Assembly: GCF_021502725.1 (NCBI RefSeq)
Contig: NZ_JAKFFS010000001.1
Coordinates: 1,364,001 to 1,428,000, forward strand
From: Dyadobacter sp. CY345
GTDB taxonomy: Bacteria; Bacteroidota; Bacteroidia; Cytophagales; Spirosomataceae
Direction of reading: 5' to 3'
Length of the DNA stretch: 64,000 nt
In this document: positions 17,249 through 26,145 of the stretch, one piece after another
Layout of the letters: every line of letters starts with the position of its first letter
How positions within the stretch are numbered: the stretch's first letter is position 1
Translations under genes and position numbers: made by a program
The notes under the pieces: model-generated
What the model was told of the DNA's origin: nothing
What the model saw: the letters and a program-made list of their open reading frames with translations, nothing else
Databases searched by the model: none

Positions 17249-18262
17249 ATGAATAAGTTTTTAAGTTGGTTCATCGTATCAATAATATTTGCATTATTAT
17301 TATGCAGTTTGCAAATGGCAAACGCGCAGGTGATTCGGAAGAGGACAACATTGCTGATGGGCAGCCGGTTTGACATTACCATCGTTGCGCAAGATTCGCT
17401 TTCGGCTGAAGATAATATTGATACTGTTATTGCGGAAATATCAAGAATTGAAAACCTTATCTCCGATTGGAAGGAAACTTCACAGGTATCCGAAGTGAAC
17501 AGAAATGCCGGAATCAAGCCCGTAAAAATAGATAAGGAAGTTTTTGAATTAACTAAAAGAGCGATTCGTTTTTCGGAAATCACAAATGGCGCTTTCGATA
17601 TCAGTTTCGGGTCTATGGAAAAGGTCTGGAAATTTGATGGATCGATGAAAGAAATCCCGTCTGCTGAAACTGTTCAGCGATCAGTTGCGAAAGTGGGGTA
17701 TAAAAACATTATACTTGATAGCACGAACTCGACCATTTTTTTGAAACTGGAAGGAATGAAAATAGGTTTCGGATCCATAGGAAAAGGCTATGCTGCGGAT
17801 AGGGGGAGGAATATTATGATGGCACGCGGCATTAAGGCCGGCATCGTAAATGCTTCCGGGGATATGAGTACATGGGGCAAACAACCTAATGGGAAAGACT
17901 GGATTGTCGGCATTACAAACCCTTTTGATACTGAGAAATTATTGGGAAAAATTGCTTTGAAACAAGCTGCGGTTGCTACTTCCGGTAATTATGAAAAATT
18001 CGTTGAAATCGAAGGTAAGCGGTTTTCTCACATAATAAATCCATTAACCGGATATCCTGCAACGGGTGTTGCCAGCGTCACTGTCGTCGGACCGGAAGCA
18101 GAAATGGCAAACGGTTTCAGTACGTCGCTAGTCGTATTGGGAGTGCAAAAAGGAATGGAAGTTATTCGTCAATATTCTGATTATCAATGTATTTTTGTTT
18201 CTGATAACGGTGAGATAACCACTTCCAGCCAATTAAATAAAAAAAACTACCGTTTGAAATAG
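17249..18262 (+). CDS. apbE: FAD:protein FMN transferase (ApbE family)
   Basis: 337 residues with an N-terminal signal peptide ending ANAQ. ApbE transfers FMN from FAD to a Thr in target flavoproteins on the periplasmic side. Family motifs seen: GSRFDITIVAQ, FGSIGKGYAADRGRNIM, IVNASGDMSTWG and the metal-binding C-terminal HIINPLTGYPATGVASVTV. It lies 187 nt downstream of the TonB-dependent receptor; no FMN-accepting protein is encoded nearby, so its target lies elsewhere. Confidence 0.9.
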   Translation: MNKFLSWFIVSIIFALLLCSLQMANAQVIRKRTTLLMGSRFDITIVAQDSLSAEDNIDTVIAEISRIENLISDWKETSQVSEVNRNAGIKPVKIDKEVFELTKRAIRFSEITNGAFDISFGSMEKVWKFDGSMKEIPSAETVQRSVAKVGYKNIILDSTNSTIFLKLEGMKIGFGSIGKGYAADRGRNIMMARGIKAGIVNASGDMSTWGKQPNGKDWIVGITNPFDTEKLLGKIALKQAAVATSGNYEKFVEIEGKRFSHIINPLTGYPATGVASVTVVGPEAEMANGFSTSLVVLGVQKGMEVIRQYSDYQCIFVSDNGEITTSSQLNKKNYRLK

Positions 18263-18294
18263 AAAGTATCGCTTACACTATTTTGGTATTTGAC

Positions 18295-18339
18295 TTTGAT
18301 GAAATATAATTGTTTGGTAATTAAATTTGTATAAATTTG
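18295..18339 (+). promoter_or_regulatory. Putative Bacteroidota promoter upstream of the 18388 gene
   Basis: Two exact copies of the -7 element TAnnTTTG, TAAATTTG at 18322-18329 and at 18332-18339, lie downstream of TTTG motifs at 18295 and 18313 that could act as -33 elements. The coding start follows about 50 bases later. Confidence 0.45.
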
Positions 18340-18387
18340 AAAATAAACAATTCAAGTCCTTCTGAAACAATCTAATTTTATTTACAA

Positions 18388-18759
18388 ATGATGAAGACAA
18401 AGTACTTCCTGATGATGATTATGGCTGTCAGTTTATTTTCAATTGCTGCCAGACAAACAGAATTAGCCGATGAAATAATTGGTACGTGGAAATATTCAAT
18501 TTCCAATGTTCCGCCCGAATATGAGTCGGGATATATGACTTTTGAGCAAAAAGATAACAAAACTGTGGGCTACATGGGTGAAGATAAGCAGCCTATGCAG
18601 GAACTTTCTATCGATCAGGGAAAAGTTAGTTTCCAGACAAGTTTCGACGGTGGTTTGATTAAATATACGCTGACGCAAAAGGGCGATTCACTTAAAGGTG
18701 CGGTATCAACGCCTTATGGAGAATTTCCGGTCGTTGCTGTGAAAGAAGCGAAAAAATAA
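18388..18759 (+). CDS. Small secreted protein of unknown function
   Basis: 123 residues with an N-terminal signal-like segment (about 1-21). The mature part begins near ELADEIIGTWKYSISNVPPEYESG and reads like a small lipocalin-like beta barrel (alternating Gly/Thr/Tyr strands), but no family is assigned. It has its own promoter and terminator and appears to be a single-gene unit. Confidence 0.75.
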   Translation: MMKTKYFLMMIMAVSLFSIAARQTELADEIIGTWKYSISNVPPEYESGYMTFEQKDNKTVGYMGEDKQPMQELSIDQGKVSFQTSFDGGLIKYTLTQKGDSLKGAVSTPYGEFPVVAVKEAKK

Positions 18760-18785
18760 GTTTTAAGAAATTAGCGCTTTTGGTA

Positions 18786-18820
18786 AGAGAGGATATTTTT
18801 AAATATCCTCTCTTTTTTTA
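18786..18820 (+). terminator. Strong rho-independent terminator
   Basis: Arms AGAGAGGATAT (18786-18796) and ATATCCTCTCT (18803-18813) pair perfectly over 11 bp and are followed by seven T. It ends the gene 18388-18759. Confidence 0.92.
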
Positions 18821-18914
18821 TGTGACGTTTTGATAGCGATTCGAAGTAAGTGGGAATAAAGGTGCTTCAACAGATGAAAATTGATTGAAAATGCATCTAA
18901 ACCAATACAGCCGG

Positions 18915-19829
18915 TCAGTTAAATGACTGCCTGAATTCCAAAGGCGAAAGGTCGGTTTTTGATTTAAACAACTTGCTGAATGACTGAGGGTGCTCAAAGC
19001 CAAGGCTGTAAGCAATTTCGCTTACCGACAAAGCCGTGACAGATAATTGTTCTTTTGCCTTTTCAATGAGTTTATCATGGATGTGCTGCTGAGTACTTTG
19101 CCCTGTCAAAACTTTAAGCAGACCGCTTAGATAACTTGGAGATAAATTCAATGAATCGGCAATATATTGAACCGTAGGTAAACCTTGTTTGGATATAACA
19201 TCGCTGTTAAAATAGTTAGCCAAAAGTTTTTCCAATCGGTTCAATACCTGATGATTGGTTATTTTTCTGGTAATAAACTGACGTTGATAAAACCGTTCGG
19301 AATAGGTAAACAATAATTCAAGCTGCGCAATAATAACGTCCTGACTGAATTTATCAATGTTGGAATGATATTCCTGTTCTATATTCTGTAATATTCCTGC
19401 AATCATCGTTTCTTCTTTTGGAGATAAATGCAGCGCTTCGTGCACAGCGTAACTAAAATACTCGTATTGTTTTATTTTTTGAGCCAAAGGAGTGTTCCAC
19501 AAAAAGTCAGGATGGAGAAGTAGTGACCATCCTTTATGTTGTATCGCTGTGTCCGCCTCAATGGAAAAAACCTGGCCGGGAGAAATGAAAAACATGACGC
19601 CTTCATCAAAATCGTATTCCTGCTGCCCATACTTCATTTTTGCATTAAAACTGCGTTTCAGAGCAATAGAGTAAAAATTATTTACAATGCTTTTAGGCTC
19701 GTCATCGCGCAACCTGGTGACATTTTCAAAATTAATTACGCTGATCAGCGGATGTTCCGGCTTAGGCAAATATCTGAACTGATGCCATTCTGCGATTGAT
19801 TTGATCCGATAAGGTTCTGTTTTCGTCAT
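18915..19829 (-). CDS. AraC-family transcriptional regulator
   Basis: 304 residues: an N-terminal ligand/dimer cupin-like part (RSFNAKMKYGQQEYDFDEGVMFFISPGQVFSIE) and a C-terminal double HTH (LNLSPSYLSGLLKVLTGQST, then SVSEIAYSLGFEHPQSFSKLFKSKTDLSPLEFR). The frame is open from a TTG at 19844, but the ATG at 19829 is preferred. It lies 18 nt after the NmrA-like gene on the same strand, so regulator and likely target share an operon rather than being divergent as is more common. Confidence 0.9.
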   Translation of the reverse strand: MTKTEPYRIKSIAEWHQFRYLPKPEHPLISVINFENVTRLRDDEPKSIVNNFYSIALKRSFNAKMKYGQQEYDFDEGVMFFISPGQVFSIEADTAIQHKGWSLLLHPDFLWNTPLAQKIKQYEYFSYAVHEALHLSPKEETMIAGILQNIEQEYHSNIDKFSQDVIIAQLELLFTYSERFYQRQFITRKITNHQVLNRLEKLLANYFNSDVISKQGLPTVQYIADSLNLSPSYLSGLLKVLTGQSTQQHIHDKLIEKAKEQLSVTALSVSEIAYSLGFEHPQSFSKLFKSKTDLSPLEFRQSFN

Positions 19830-19847
19830 TATCCAAATTAGCAAATT

Positions 19848-20738
19848 TTACTTAAAAGCCAACGCAAATTCGCGGGCAAAATCCTCCATTTTAACATTAC
19901 CTAAAATAGCAGGTTTATTTCTGTGGTAATCTGCCGCCAGCAACCCGCTTTGCAAAGCACCGTACATTTCTACCAGACCCGCTGCAATTTCAGGATTCAT
20001 CCCGGCGCCTTCCAGTCCTTGCTGTACCTGTTCATCTGAAACAATTTTCCATTGTAAATCAGGTTTACCAATTACTGCTCCCAGTATTCGTGCAGTTTCT
20101 GGCCCGGTAAGTTCTTCGCTGGCTACATACCGAACTTTCCGTTCCAAGAAACCGGATTCTATCTCTTCCGCCACAACGTCAGCAATGTCTATTGGAGAAA
20201 CCCATGGAATTAAGGAATTTCCATAATTTGTTATAATAGCACCAGCATTTTTAATTATCTCAACATACCCATACAAATTATAATAAAAAGAAGTTGGACG
20301 AATATGGATGACTGTAATTGTTTGAGGCAATTTATCCAGGATTTCTTCTACGCCATGTGCACCGAGTAAAATACCCGAACCCTTTTCTAGTTCGCCGCCA
20401 ATGGTGCTGAGATTAATTACTCGCTCAACGCCGGATTCCTGAATCGCATAAGCGAAATTGTCGCCTATCTCACGATAGTATGCCATCAGGTCAAGAGACT
20501 GATCGAAATAGTTGGCGGGAGGAACCATGGTATATACCACGTCTGAGCCAGTGAAACTTGCTTTTAGGAACGCTGCATCCTGCAATGACCCGATTGCAGC
20601 TTCTGCTCCCAATGTTTGAATGTCTTTTCGTTTTTCTTCATTACTGCTGATTACAGTTACCGAATGCCCCTTCTGTAACAATTTTTCCGCGAGCGGCTTG
20701 CCAATATGTCCCAATGAACCTGTTAATGTGATTTTCAT
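19848..20738 (-). CDS. NmrA/SDR-like NAD(P)-binding protein (quinone-oxidoreductase-2 type)
   Basis: 296 residues with the Rossmann motif GSLGHIGKPLAEKLLQKGHSVTVIS at the N-terminus, then LGAEAAIGSLQDAAFLKASFTGSDVVYTMVPP, typical for the NmrA/QOR2 branch of atypical SDRs. The classic Tyr-x3-Lys catalytic pair is not evident, so it may be a sensor or a weak reductase. First gene of a two-gene operon with the AraC regulator. ATG at 20738. Confidence 0.82.
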   Translation of the reverse strand: MKITLTGSLGHIGKPLAEKLLQKGHSVTVISSNEEKRKDIQTLGAEAAIGSLQDAAFLKASFTGSDVVYTMVPPANYFDQSLDLMAYYREIGDNFAYAIQESGVERVINLSTIGGELEKGSGILLGAHGVEEILDKLPQTITVIHIRPTSFYYNLYGYVEIIKNAGAIITNYGNSLIPWVSPIDIADVVAEEIESGFLERKVRYVASEELTGPETARILGAVIGKPDLQWKIVSDEQVQQGLEGAGMNPEIAAGLVEMYGALQSGLLAADYHRNKPAILGNVKMEDFAREFALAFK

Positions 20739-21038
20739 TTCTTTGCGTTTTTATGATAAGGCAAAGGTGCATGGTATTGTAGTTTGTTAAGTAGCCGAAT
20801 CTACTGTCGTTGTATCCAAAACAGATAGGTGTATTGATTCCGAGACTGAATCTTCATTTATACTTGATATAAATTATCTCAGTTGTCTTTTTGAGAAAGC
20901 GAGCGGGATTTACAGATTTACATATAACTAAAATGCTATTTAGTATAGTTTTGGCTGAGTTCATGATAAGTTAATAATGCCTTAATGACAGCAACATATT
21001 GAAAGGCCTTTTTTGCACTTTAATTTAATAATCAACTC
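20739..21038. other. Divergent intergenic region
   Basis: 300 bases between the NmrA-like gene (minus) and the Oar-like receptor (plus). No small gene, hairpin or clear dyad was found. An AT-rich stretch near 21010-21030 is the likely receptor promoter. Confidence 0.5.
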
Positions 21039-24000
21039 ATGCAAAAAAGATTTTTACTTACTACAATCCTGATTTTATGTTGTACGTTTTGTTGTTTTTA
21101 CGCCGTTAAAGCGCAAACGACACAGGCGTCAATTTCCGGTACAATTTCCGACAATCAGAATGCTGAACTTGCGGGTGCAACAGTTCAGGTGAAAAACGAA
21201 TCGACGGGGTTTTCTACGGCGACTTCTACCAATGCAAAGGGGGAATATGCTTTTAAAGAATTACCATTGGGCGGTCCTTACACCGTTATCGTAAGTTATG
21301 TAGGTTTTGGTGAGCAGAAAAGAACTGGTTATGTTCTTCACCAGGGAGATGCGATCAAGGTGAAAATCGATATGATGGAAGCTGGTCAGACGCTGGAAGT
21401 GGTGCAGGTTGTGGCATCCGGTATAAAAAATAAGATCGAAAATATCGGAGCTTCTACTGCCATCTCGGCGCGTGATATCACAAGGTTGCCGGTTAACGGA
21501 CGTAATTTTACTTCGCTAATGGAGCTTTCTCCGTTAAGCAGAGGTGGAAATATTTCTGGACAGCTGGGTTCGTCGACCAATTATACTATCGACGGTATGA
21601 ACGCGAAAAATCCGACTTCGGCCGGATCCACGACCAGCAGAAGTGGTGCGCCTTATTCAATTTCTATTGAAGCCGTGCGTGAATTTCAGGTTGTGACCAA
21701 CCAGTATGACGTTACCTACGGTCGTAGTGGTGGTGGTACTGTAAGCGCCGTGACGAAATCCGGTACGAATAAATTCAGCGGTAGCGCTTTCAATTATAGC
21801 CGCGCTAACTGGCTTTCAAGTCCTTATGACATTCGTGGAAATAAATTAAATACGACATTCTCAACGAATCAGTTTGGGTTTTCATTGGGCGGACCGATCA
21901 TCAAGGATAAACTGCACTTTTTTGTAGCCTGGGATCATCAGCAGGATACACGTCCTTTTGTAATTGCCGACGTATTGACGCCAGCTGACGAAAACCGTTT
22001 CAATATTACAAGATCTACTTTGGATAAATTTGTTGACATAGCGCGTAACAAATATGGCGTTGCCAACACACCTCAGTATGGAACTTTTGACAAAAAACGT
22101 GGCTCTGATGCTGTGTTTGCACGTATTGACTGGCAGATCAACAAGAAAAACCTTCTGACGATCCGCGACAATTTTACAAGCGACAGAAACAAACTGGGTC
22201 TTCAGGATAATACGGCAATTAATATTTACGAATCTACCGCGAATGATTACAACGTTGACAACAGCCTTTTGGCTTCTCTACGTTCGTCGATCACTTCCAA
22301 GCTTACCAACGAATTAAAAGTTCAGCATTTATATACGCATCAGAAAAGCAGCCCGGGAGATCAGCTTCCTGCTGCCAACATTCCAAGAGCAATTGTGGAA
22401 GGCGTTGTGTCGACTTTAAGTGACGGAACTACAAAATCTACCAATATTCAAATGGGAGGTCACCGTTTCGCGCAGGAAGGTTTTACCAACAATGTTTTAC
22501 AACTTGTCGATAATCTTTATTACAACACGGATAAAGTTGAATATACATTCGGTATCGATTTGATGTATACCAATTCAAAATCAACCTATGGAAGTGAAGT
22601 GAACGGACGTTTCCATTATACGGTGGATGCTGCTGCCGGAAAAACTGCATTGGATAAATTCAATGATTTACAGCCTTACCGTTATTATCGCGAAGTGCCT
22701 TTGATGGATGACTGGTCGGTGAAGGGAAATATTCTGAATGCCGGGATTTATGGTCAGATGAAAACCAAACTGGCGTTAGGTCTTGATATGGTTGCAGGTC
22801 TTCGTCTGGATTATGCACATTATCCAACCTCGCCGCTTAACCAGACACTTTTTGATGAATTGGCGATCCGGACAGATCACCGCTTGAAATCATTTGTAGT
22901 GCAGCCACGTCTTCAATTTACATGGGATGTGAATGAAAGACATACGGATATCGTTCGTGTCGGTGGTGGTATTTTTGCGTCTGATATTAACAATTATGTT
23001 TTGATAAACAACCTTACATTCGACGGTAAACATTTGGCTACTGTCGATGTGCGTTCTCCAAATATTCCAACGCCGAACTTTAATGAATATCGTTCGAATT
23101 TTGGCAGCATTCCGAGTCTTGATGCATTGCAAGTGCCAACAATTAACACCAACGGATCGGACGCACGTGTGCCTGTGATGTACAAAGCCAATGCGTCATA
23201 CAGCCATTATTTTACGGATAAATTAAGAGTTGGCGTTGCCGGATACATGACTTTAGGACGTAATAATTATTTCTACGTTGACAGAAACATGGCCGATGAG
23301 CCATTCTTCCGACTTGCCAACGAAGATAACCGCGGAGTATATGTGCCTTTAAGCTCAATGCCTGCGAATGGTGCTGGGGACTGGTTGCAAGGACGTAAAA
23401 GTACAAAATTCGGTCGTGTTCTTGAATTGAACAGCCAGGGGGAAATTAACCAGTTTGCCTTTGTAGCCGATGCGACTTATCAGTATTTTAAAGATGGAGA
23501 GATCACGATGAGTTATACTTACAACGATACCAGGGATAATACTTCTTACAACGGTAACGTGGCTAACACCGCTACTTTGTCTTTACCTGTAAAAGATGAT
23601 CCGCGGGATCTTTCCAATATGACTTACTCGGATAACCATTTTCGCCACAAAATCGTATTTTACGGATCGCTGCCTTCGTTCTATGGCGTTAATGTGGGTA
23701 TCCGTTATTCAGGAATTGGCGGAACAAGATATACGCTTTTGTCGGGAGCTAACAGTAATGCTGACTTTGTTTCAGGAAGTAATGACCTTGCTTACGTTTT
23801 CGACAGAAACGATCCAAGCGTTCCGGAAAATGTGAGAACAGGATTACAGGCTATTATCGACAATCCGGATGCGAGCCAGAGTGTGAAGGATTATATCAAT
23901 AAATATTCTGGTAAAATGGCGGAAAGAAATGGTGGTATCAACAATTTTTATGGAGTTTGGGATTTGCGTGTTACGAAGAAATTCAGAATTTACAGATCGC

Positions 24001-24248
24001 AAAGCATCGAACTTTCAGCAGATATTTTCAACGTAGCCAACTTGCTCAAGAAAAGCTGGGGAACGAACGAATCGTTGGGAAGCCAGGCATTGTATGCACT
24101 GGGTATTCCAGCTACATCAGGATCAGCAGCAGTGCCAGGTTTTGATAGAGCCAACCAGAAATTTGTATATCGTGTAAATACGGCGGGTGTGGTTACGCCA
24201 TCCGGAAATCCTTATCAGTTCCAGTTAGGATTGCGTTATGCTTTTTAA
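21039..24248 (+). CDS. Oar-like TonB-dependent receptor with carboxypeptidase-regulatory-like domain
   Basis: 1069 residues: signal peptide (cut after KAQ, about residue 28), an N-terminal carboxypeptidase-regulatory-like domain (GTISDNQNAELAGATVQVKN), a plug (PVNGRNFTSLMELSPLSRGG, SYTIDGMNAKNP-like segment, YDVTYGRSGGGTVSAVTKSGTN) and a long barrel ending FQLGLRYAF with the terminal aromatic residue typical of outer-membrane proteins. The style is Oar (Myxococcus)-like, a family linked to uptake or protein export. Single-gene unit with its own terminator. Confidence 0.9.
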   Translation: MQKRFLLTTILILCCTFCCFYAVKAQTTQASISGTISDNQNAELAGATVQVKNESTGFSTATSTNAKGEYAFKELPLGGPYTVIVSYVGFGEQKRTGYVLHQGDAIKVKIDMMEAGQTLEVVQVVASGIKNKIENIGASTAISARDITRLPVNGRNFTSLMELSPLSRGGNISGQLGSSTNYTIDGMNAKNPTSAGSTTSRSGAPYSISIEAVREFQVVTNQYDVTYGRSGGGTVSAVTKSGTNKFSGSAFNYSRANWLSSPYDIRGNKLNTTFSTNQFGFSLGGPIIKDKLHFFVAWDHQQDTRPFVIADVLTPADENRFNITRSTLDKFVDIARNKYGVANTPQYGTFDKKRGSDAVFARIDWQINKKNLLTIRDNFTSDRNKLGLQDNTAINIYESTANDYNVDNSLLASLRSSITSKLTNELKVQHLYTHQKSSPGDQLPAANIPRAIVEGVVSTLSDGTTKSTNIQMGGHRFAQEGFTNNVLQLVDNLYYNTDKVEYTFGIDLMYTNSKSTYGSEVNGRFHYTVDAAAGKTALDKFNDLQPYRYYREVPLMDDWSVKGNILNAGIYGQMKTKLALGLDMVAGLRLDYAHYPTSPLNQTLFDELAIRTDHRLKSFVVQPRLQFTWDVNERHTDIVRVGGGIFASDINNYVLINNLTFDGKHLATVDVRSPNIPTPNFNEYRSNFGSIPSLDALQVPTINTNGSDARVPVMYKANASYSHYFTDKLRVGVAGYMTLGRNNYFYVDRNMADEPFFRLANEDNRGVYVPLSSMPANGAGDWLQGRKSTKFGRVLELNSQGEINQFAFVADATYQYFKDGEITMSYTYNDTRDNTSYNGNVANTATLSLPVKDDPRDLSNMTYSDNHFRHKIVFYGSLPSFYGVNVGIRYSGIGGTRYTLLSGANSNADFVSGSNDLAYVFDRNDPSVPENVRTGLQAIIDNPDASQSVKDYINKYSGKMAERNGGINNFYGVWDLRVTKKFRIYRSQSIELSADIFNVANLLKKSWGTNESLGSQALYALGIPATSGSAAVPGFDRANQKFVYRVNTAGVVTPSGNPYQFQLGLRYAF

Positions 24249-24273
24249 GTAAAAACGAAATTAAGTAATCGAT

Positions 24274-24330
24274 AAAAAATTAAGGTTTTGAAGAAGCGGA
24301 TTATCCGTTTTTTCAAAACCTTAATTTTTT
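24274..24330. terminator. Bidirectional terminator between the TonB receptor and the XRE-S24 regulator
   Basis: A long stem pairs AAAAAATTAAGGTTTTGAA (24274-24292) with TTCAAAACCTTAATTTTTT (24312-24330). The A- and T-rich ends supply a T-run in both directions, fitting convergent genes on each side. Confidence 0.92.
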
Positions 24331-24359
24331 TGTGATAAACCAGTGTAAAATACCATATT

Positions 24360-25157
24360 TCATTTTTTCTTAACCTCCGAATGTACCGCCACCAGCAGAT
24401 TTTTTATTTGCTGTAAATCGGTTTCATTTTCCGGTAAAGTGTCTGTCTGGTGTTTATAATATTTCCATATCTCCAAAACATCCTCACTATTCACTTCAAA
24501 AGGCTGGTATAAGCTGTTCAGCGATTTTAGTAGCAGCTGGCTGTCATTTTGCACCGTTACCATTTTAAAAACAAAATCCTGATTGCCTTTTAAAATTACT
24601 ATACAAGGCGTTTCAGGTTTCAGGTTTTTCCAATCCTGAACATATTCTGCAATTACATCACTGCCTTCCGGAATCGGCAACATCGAATCGCCGACAGTCG
24701 GGAACATGCGGAAAGTGCCACGTTCCGGTAAGTTTGGCAGCGAAAAGCGGGGAAGGGCTGCAAGATATTGAGGATCGTTATATCCTGCCTGATATCCGGC
24801 TTTTGCTTTGATTGGCACGTATTCCGTGTTTTCCCGATTTTCTTTATCAACGGTAATTGCCAGCACACGGATCTGGCTTCCCGTCATGTAAACGTCATTT
24901 CCGGATTGAAGTTCTTTAAGTTTAAATTCACCAAGTTTCGTCAGATCCACTTTTAGCAGGGTATCCACGCTTACCTTAAAATATTCTGAAAATTTAATGA
25001 GATCCTGCGCAGAAGGATTTTTTGTCTTACCGGATTCGAGCGCCTGTAATTTATTTCTCGACAGATTAAGTACCTCTGAGATGTCCTCCTGGCTGAATTT
25101 CCTCCTTTCCCGAAGAAGCCGGATGTTGCTATGAAAAAAAAGAGTTGTAGTTGACAT
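24360..25157 (-). CDS. XRE-S24 (LexA/CI-like) repressor of the SOS mutagenesis cassette
   Basis: 265 residues. An XRE helix-turn-helix at about residues 11-65 (LRERRKFSQEDISEVLNLSRNKLQALESG) is followed by a LexA/CI-like S24 peptidase domain: Ala-Gly dipeptides at 120-121 and 124-125 as possible cleavage sites, Ser158 in GDSML and Lys198 in VFKMV as the likely catalytic dyad. By analogy with CI and LexA it should cleave itself with RecA help after DNA damage. It is divergent from imuA; the double operator between them suggests control of itself, imuA and imuB. ATG at 25157. Confidence 0.85.
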   Translation of the reverse strand: MSTTTLFFHSNIRLLRERRKFSQEDISEVLNLSRNKLQALESGKTKNPSAQDLIKFSEYFKVSVDTLLKVDLTKLGEFKLKELQSGNDVYMTGSQIRVLAITVDKENRENTEYVPIKAKAGYQAGYNDPQYLAALPRFSLPNLPERGTFRMFPTVGDSMLPIPEGSDVIAEYVQDWKNLKPETPCIVILKGNQDFVFKMVTVQNDSQLLLKSLNSLYQPFEVNSEDVLEIWKYYKHQTDTLPENETDLQQIKNLLVAVHSEVKKK

Positions 25158-25163
25158 CGTATC

Positions 25164-25205
25164 TTGTTATAATTGGAAACATTAATTTGTTGCTCACAGT
25201 AACAA
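25164..25205. promoter_or_regulatory. Double operator in the divergent XRE-S24/imuA promoter
   Basis: Dyad 1, TTGTTATAATTGGAAACA (25164-25181), and dyad 2, TTGTTGCTCACAGTAACAA (25187-25205), start 23 bases apart. Both have TTGTT...AACA half-sites. Nearly the same pair, with the same 23-base offset, occurs before imuB. Dyad 2 ends 18 bases before the imuA start. Likely target of the XRE-S24 repressor. Confidence 0.75.
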
Positions 25206-25223
25206 ATATACATTTATTTTACA

Positions 25224-25961
25224 ATGATACAATCTGCGCCTAAAAATGATATGCTGGAAAAGCTGCAAAAGGAGATTCTTTCTTTGCAGGGATTCCGGTT
25301 GCCTTCCGGTGGTCAGCGTATTGATTTTGGTTTGGGGAAAATTGAATCAGCATTTCCTAACAAAACATTCCCGGTAGGAGCGGTACATGAATTCTTAAGC
25401 GGAAGTCCTGAGGATTCAGCTGCGACCACCGGTTTTATGTCAGGGCTGATAAGTCGTCTGATGGGAGAGTCAGGCGCTTGTTTATGGATAAGCAATAAAA
25501 GAACAATTTTTCCGCCGGCGCTAAAAGCATTTGGGATTGCGCCGGACCGTGTAATTTTTATAGACCTTACCACCCAGAAAGATGTATTATGGGCGGTGGA
25601 AGAAGCGTTAAAATGTGAAGCCCTGGCAGCCGTGGTTGGAGAATTAAATGAAGTGACTTTTACACAGTCACGCAGGTTGCAACTGGCGGTGGAAAAGAGC
25701 AGGGTGACCGGTTTTTTACATCGGCATAACCCTAGAATTGTTAATACACTGGCTTGCGTTTCCCGTTGGAAAATTACGCCATTGAAAAGTGAACTGGAAG
25801 ACGATATGCCTGGTGTAGGGTTTCCGCGCTGGCATGTTGAACTTCAAAAAGTCCGTAACGGCGAGCCTGGGAATTGGCAAATGGAATGGGCAGCAGGGCA
25901 GTTTCGGCATATTGAGACTGTCGCTTCTGAGTTAAAAAGACAATTGCTACAAACGGGTTGA
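25224..25961 (+). CDS. imuA: ImuA, RecA-like accessory protein of translesion synthesis
   Basis: 245 residues. ImuA supports mutagenic DNA synthesis with ImuB and DnaE2. The family pattern is seen in LPSGGQRIDFGLGKIESAFPNKTFPVGAVHEFLSG, then GLISRLMGESGACLWISNKRTIFPPALKAFGIAPDRVIFIDL and KDVLWAVEEALKC. It resembles a truncated RecA core without a clear Walker A. It has its own double operator upstream, separate from imuB. ATG at 25224. Confidence 0.85.
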   Translation: MIQSAPKNDMLEKLQKEILSLQGFRLPSGGQRIDFGLGKIESAFPNKTFPVGAVHEFLSGSPEDSAATTGFMSGLISRLMGESGACLWISNKRTIFPPALKAFGIAPDRVIFIDLTTQKDVLWAVEEALKCEALAAVVGELNEVTFTQSRRLQLAVEKSRVTGFLHRHNPRIVNTLACVSRWKITPLKSELEDDMPGVGFPRWHVELQKVRNGEPGNWQMEWAAGQFRHIETVASELKRQLLQTG

Positions 25962-26069
25962 TGCAATTCTTTTGGAAATTTTTCACCATCCTGTAAGGCA
26001 GATTTCTAACTGAAGTTGAGTAAGTTGTTTCTAATTTCTTAAAAAAATTCTTGCCCCTTAAATTGCAAA

Positions 26070-26111
26070 TTGTTATTATTGGAAACAAATATTTGTTGCT
26101 AATAGTAACAA
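26070..26111 (+). promoter_or_regulatory. Double operator upstream of imuB
   Basis: TTGTTATTATTGGAAACA (26070-26087) and TTGTTGCTAATAGTAACAA (26093-26111) repeat the imuA operator pair with only a few base changes and the same 23-base offset, 34 bases before the imuB start. It gives imuB-dnaE2 an independent, co-regulated promoter. Confidence 0.75.
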
Positions 26112-26145
26112 TATTCTAAAATTAGCATTTAAACCACTTGAAAAC

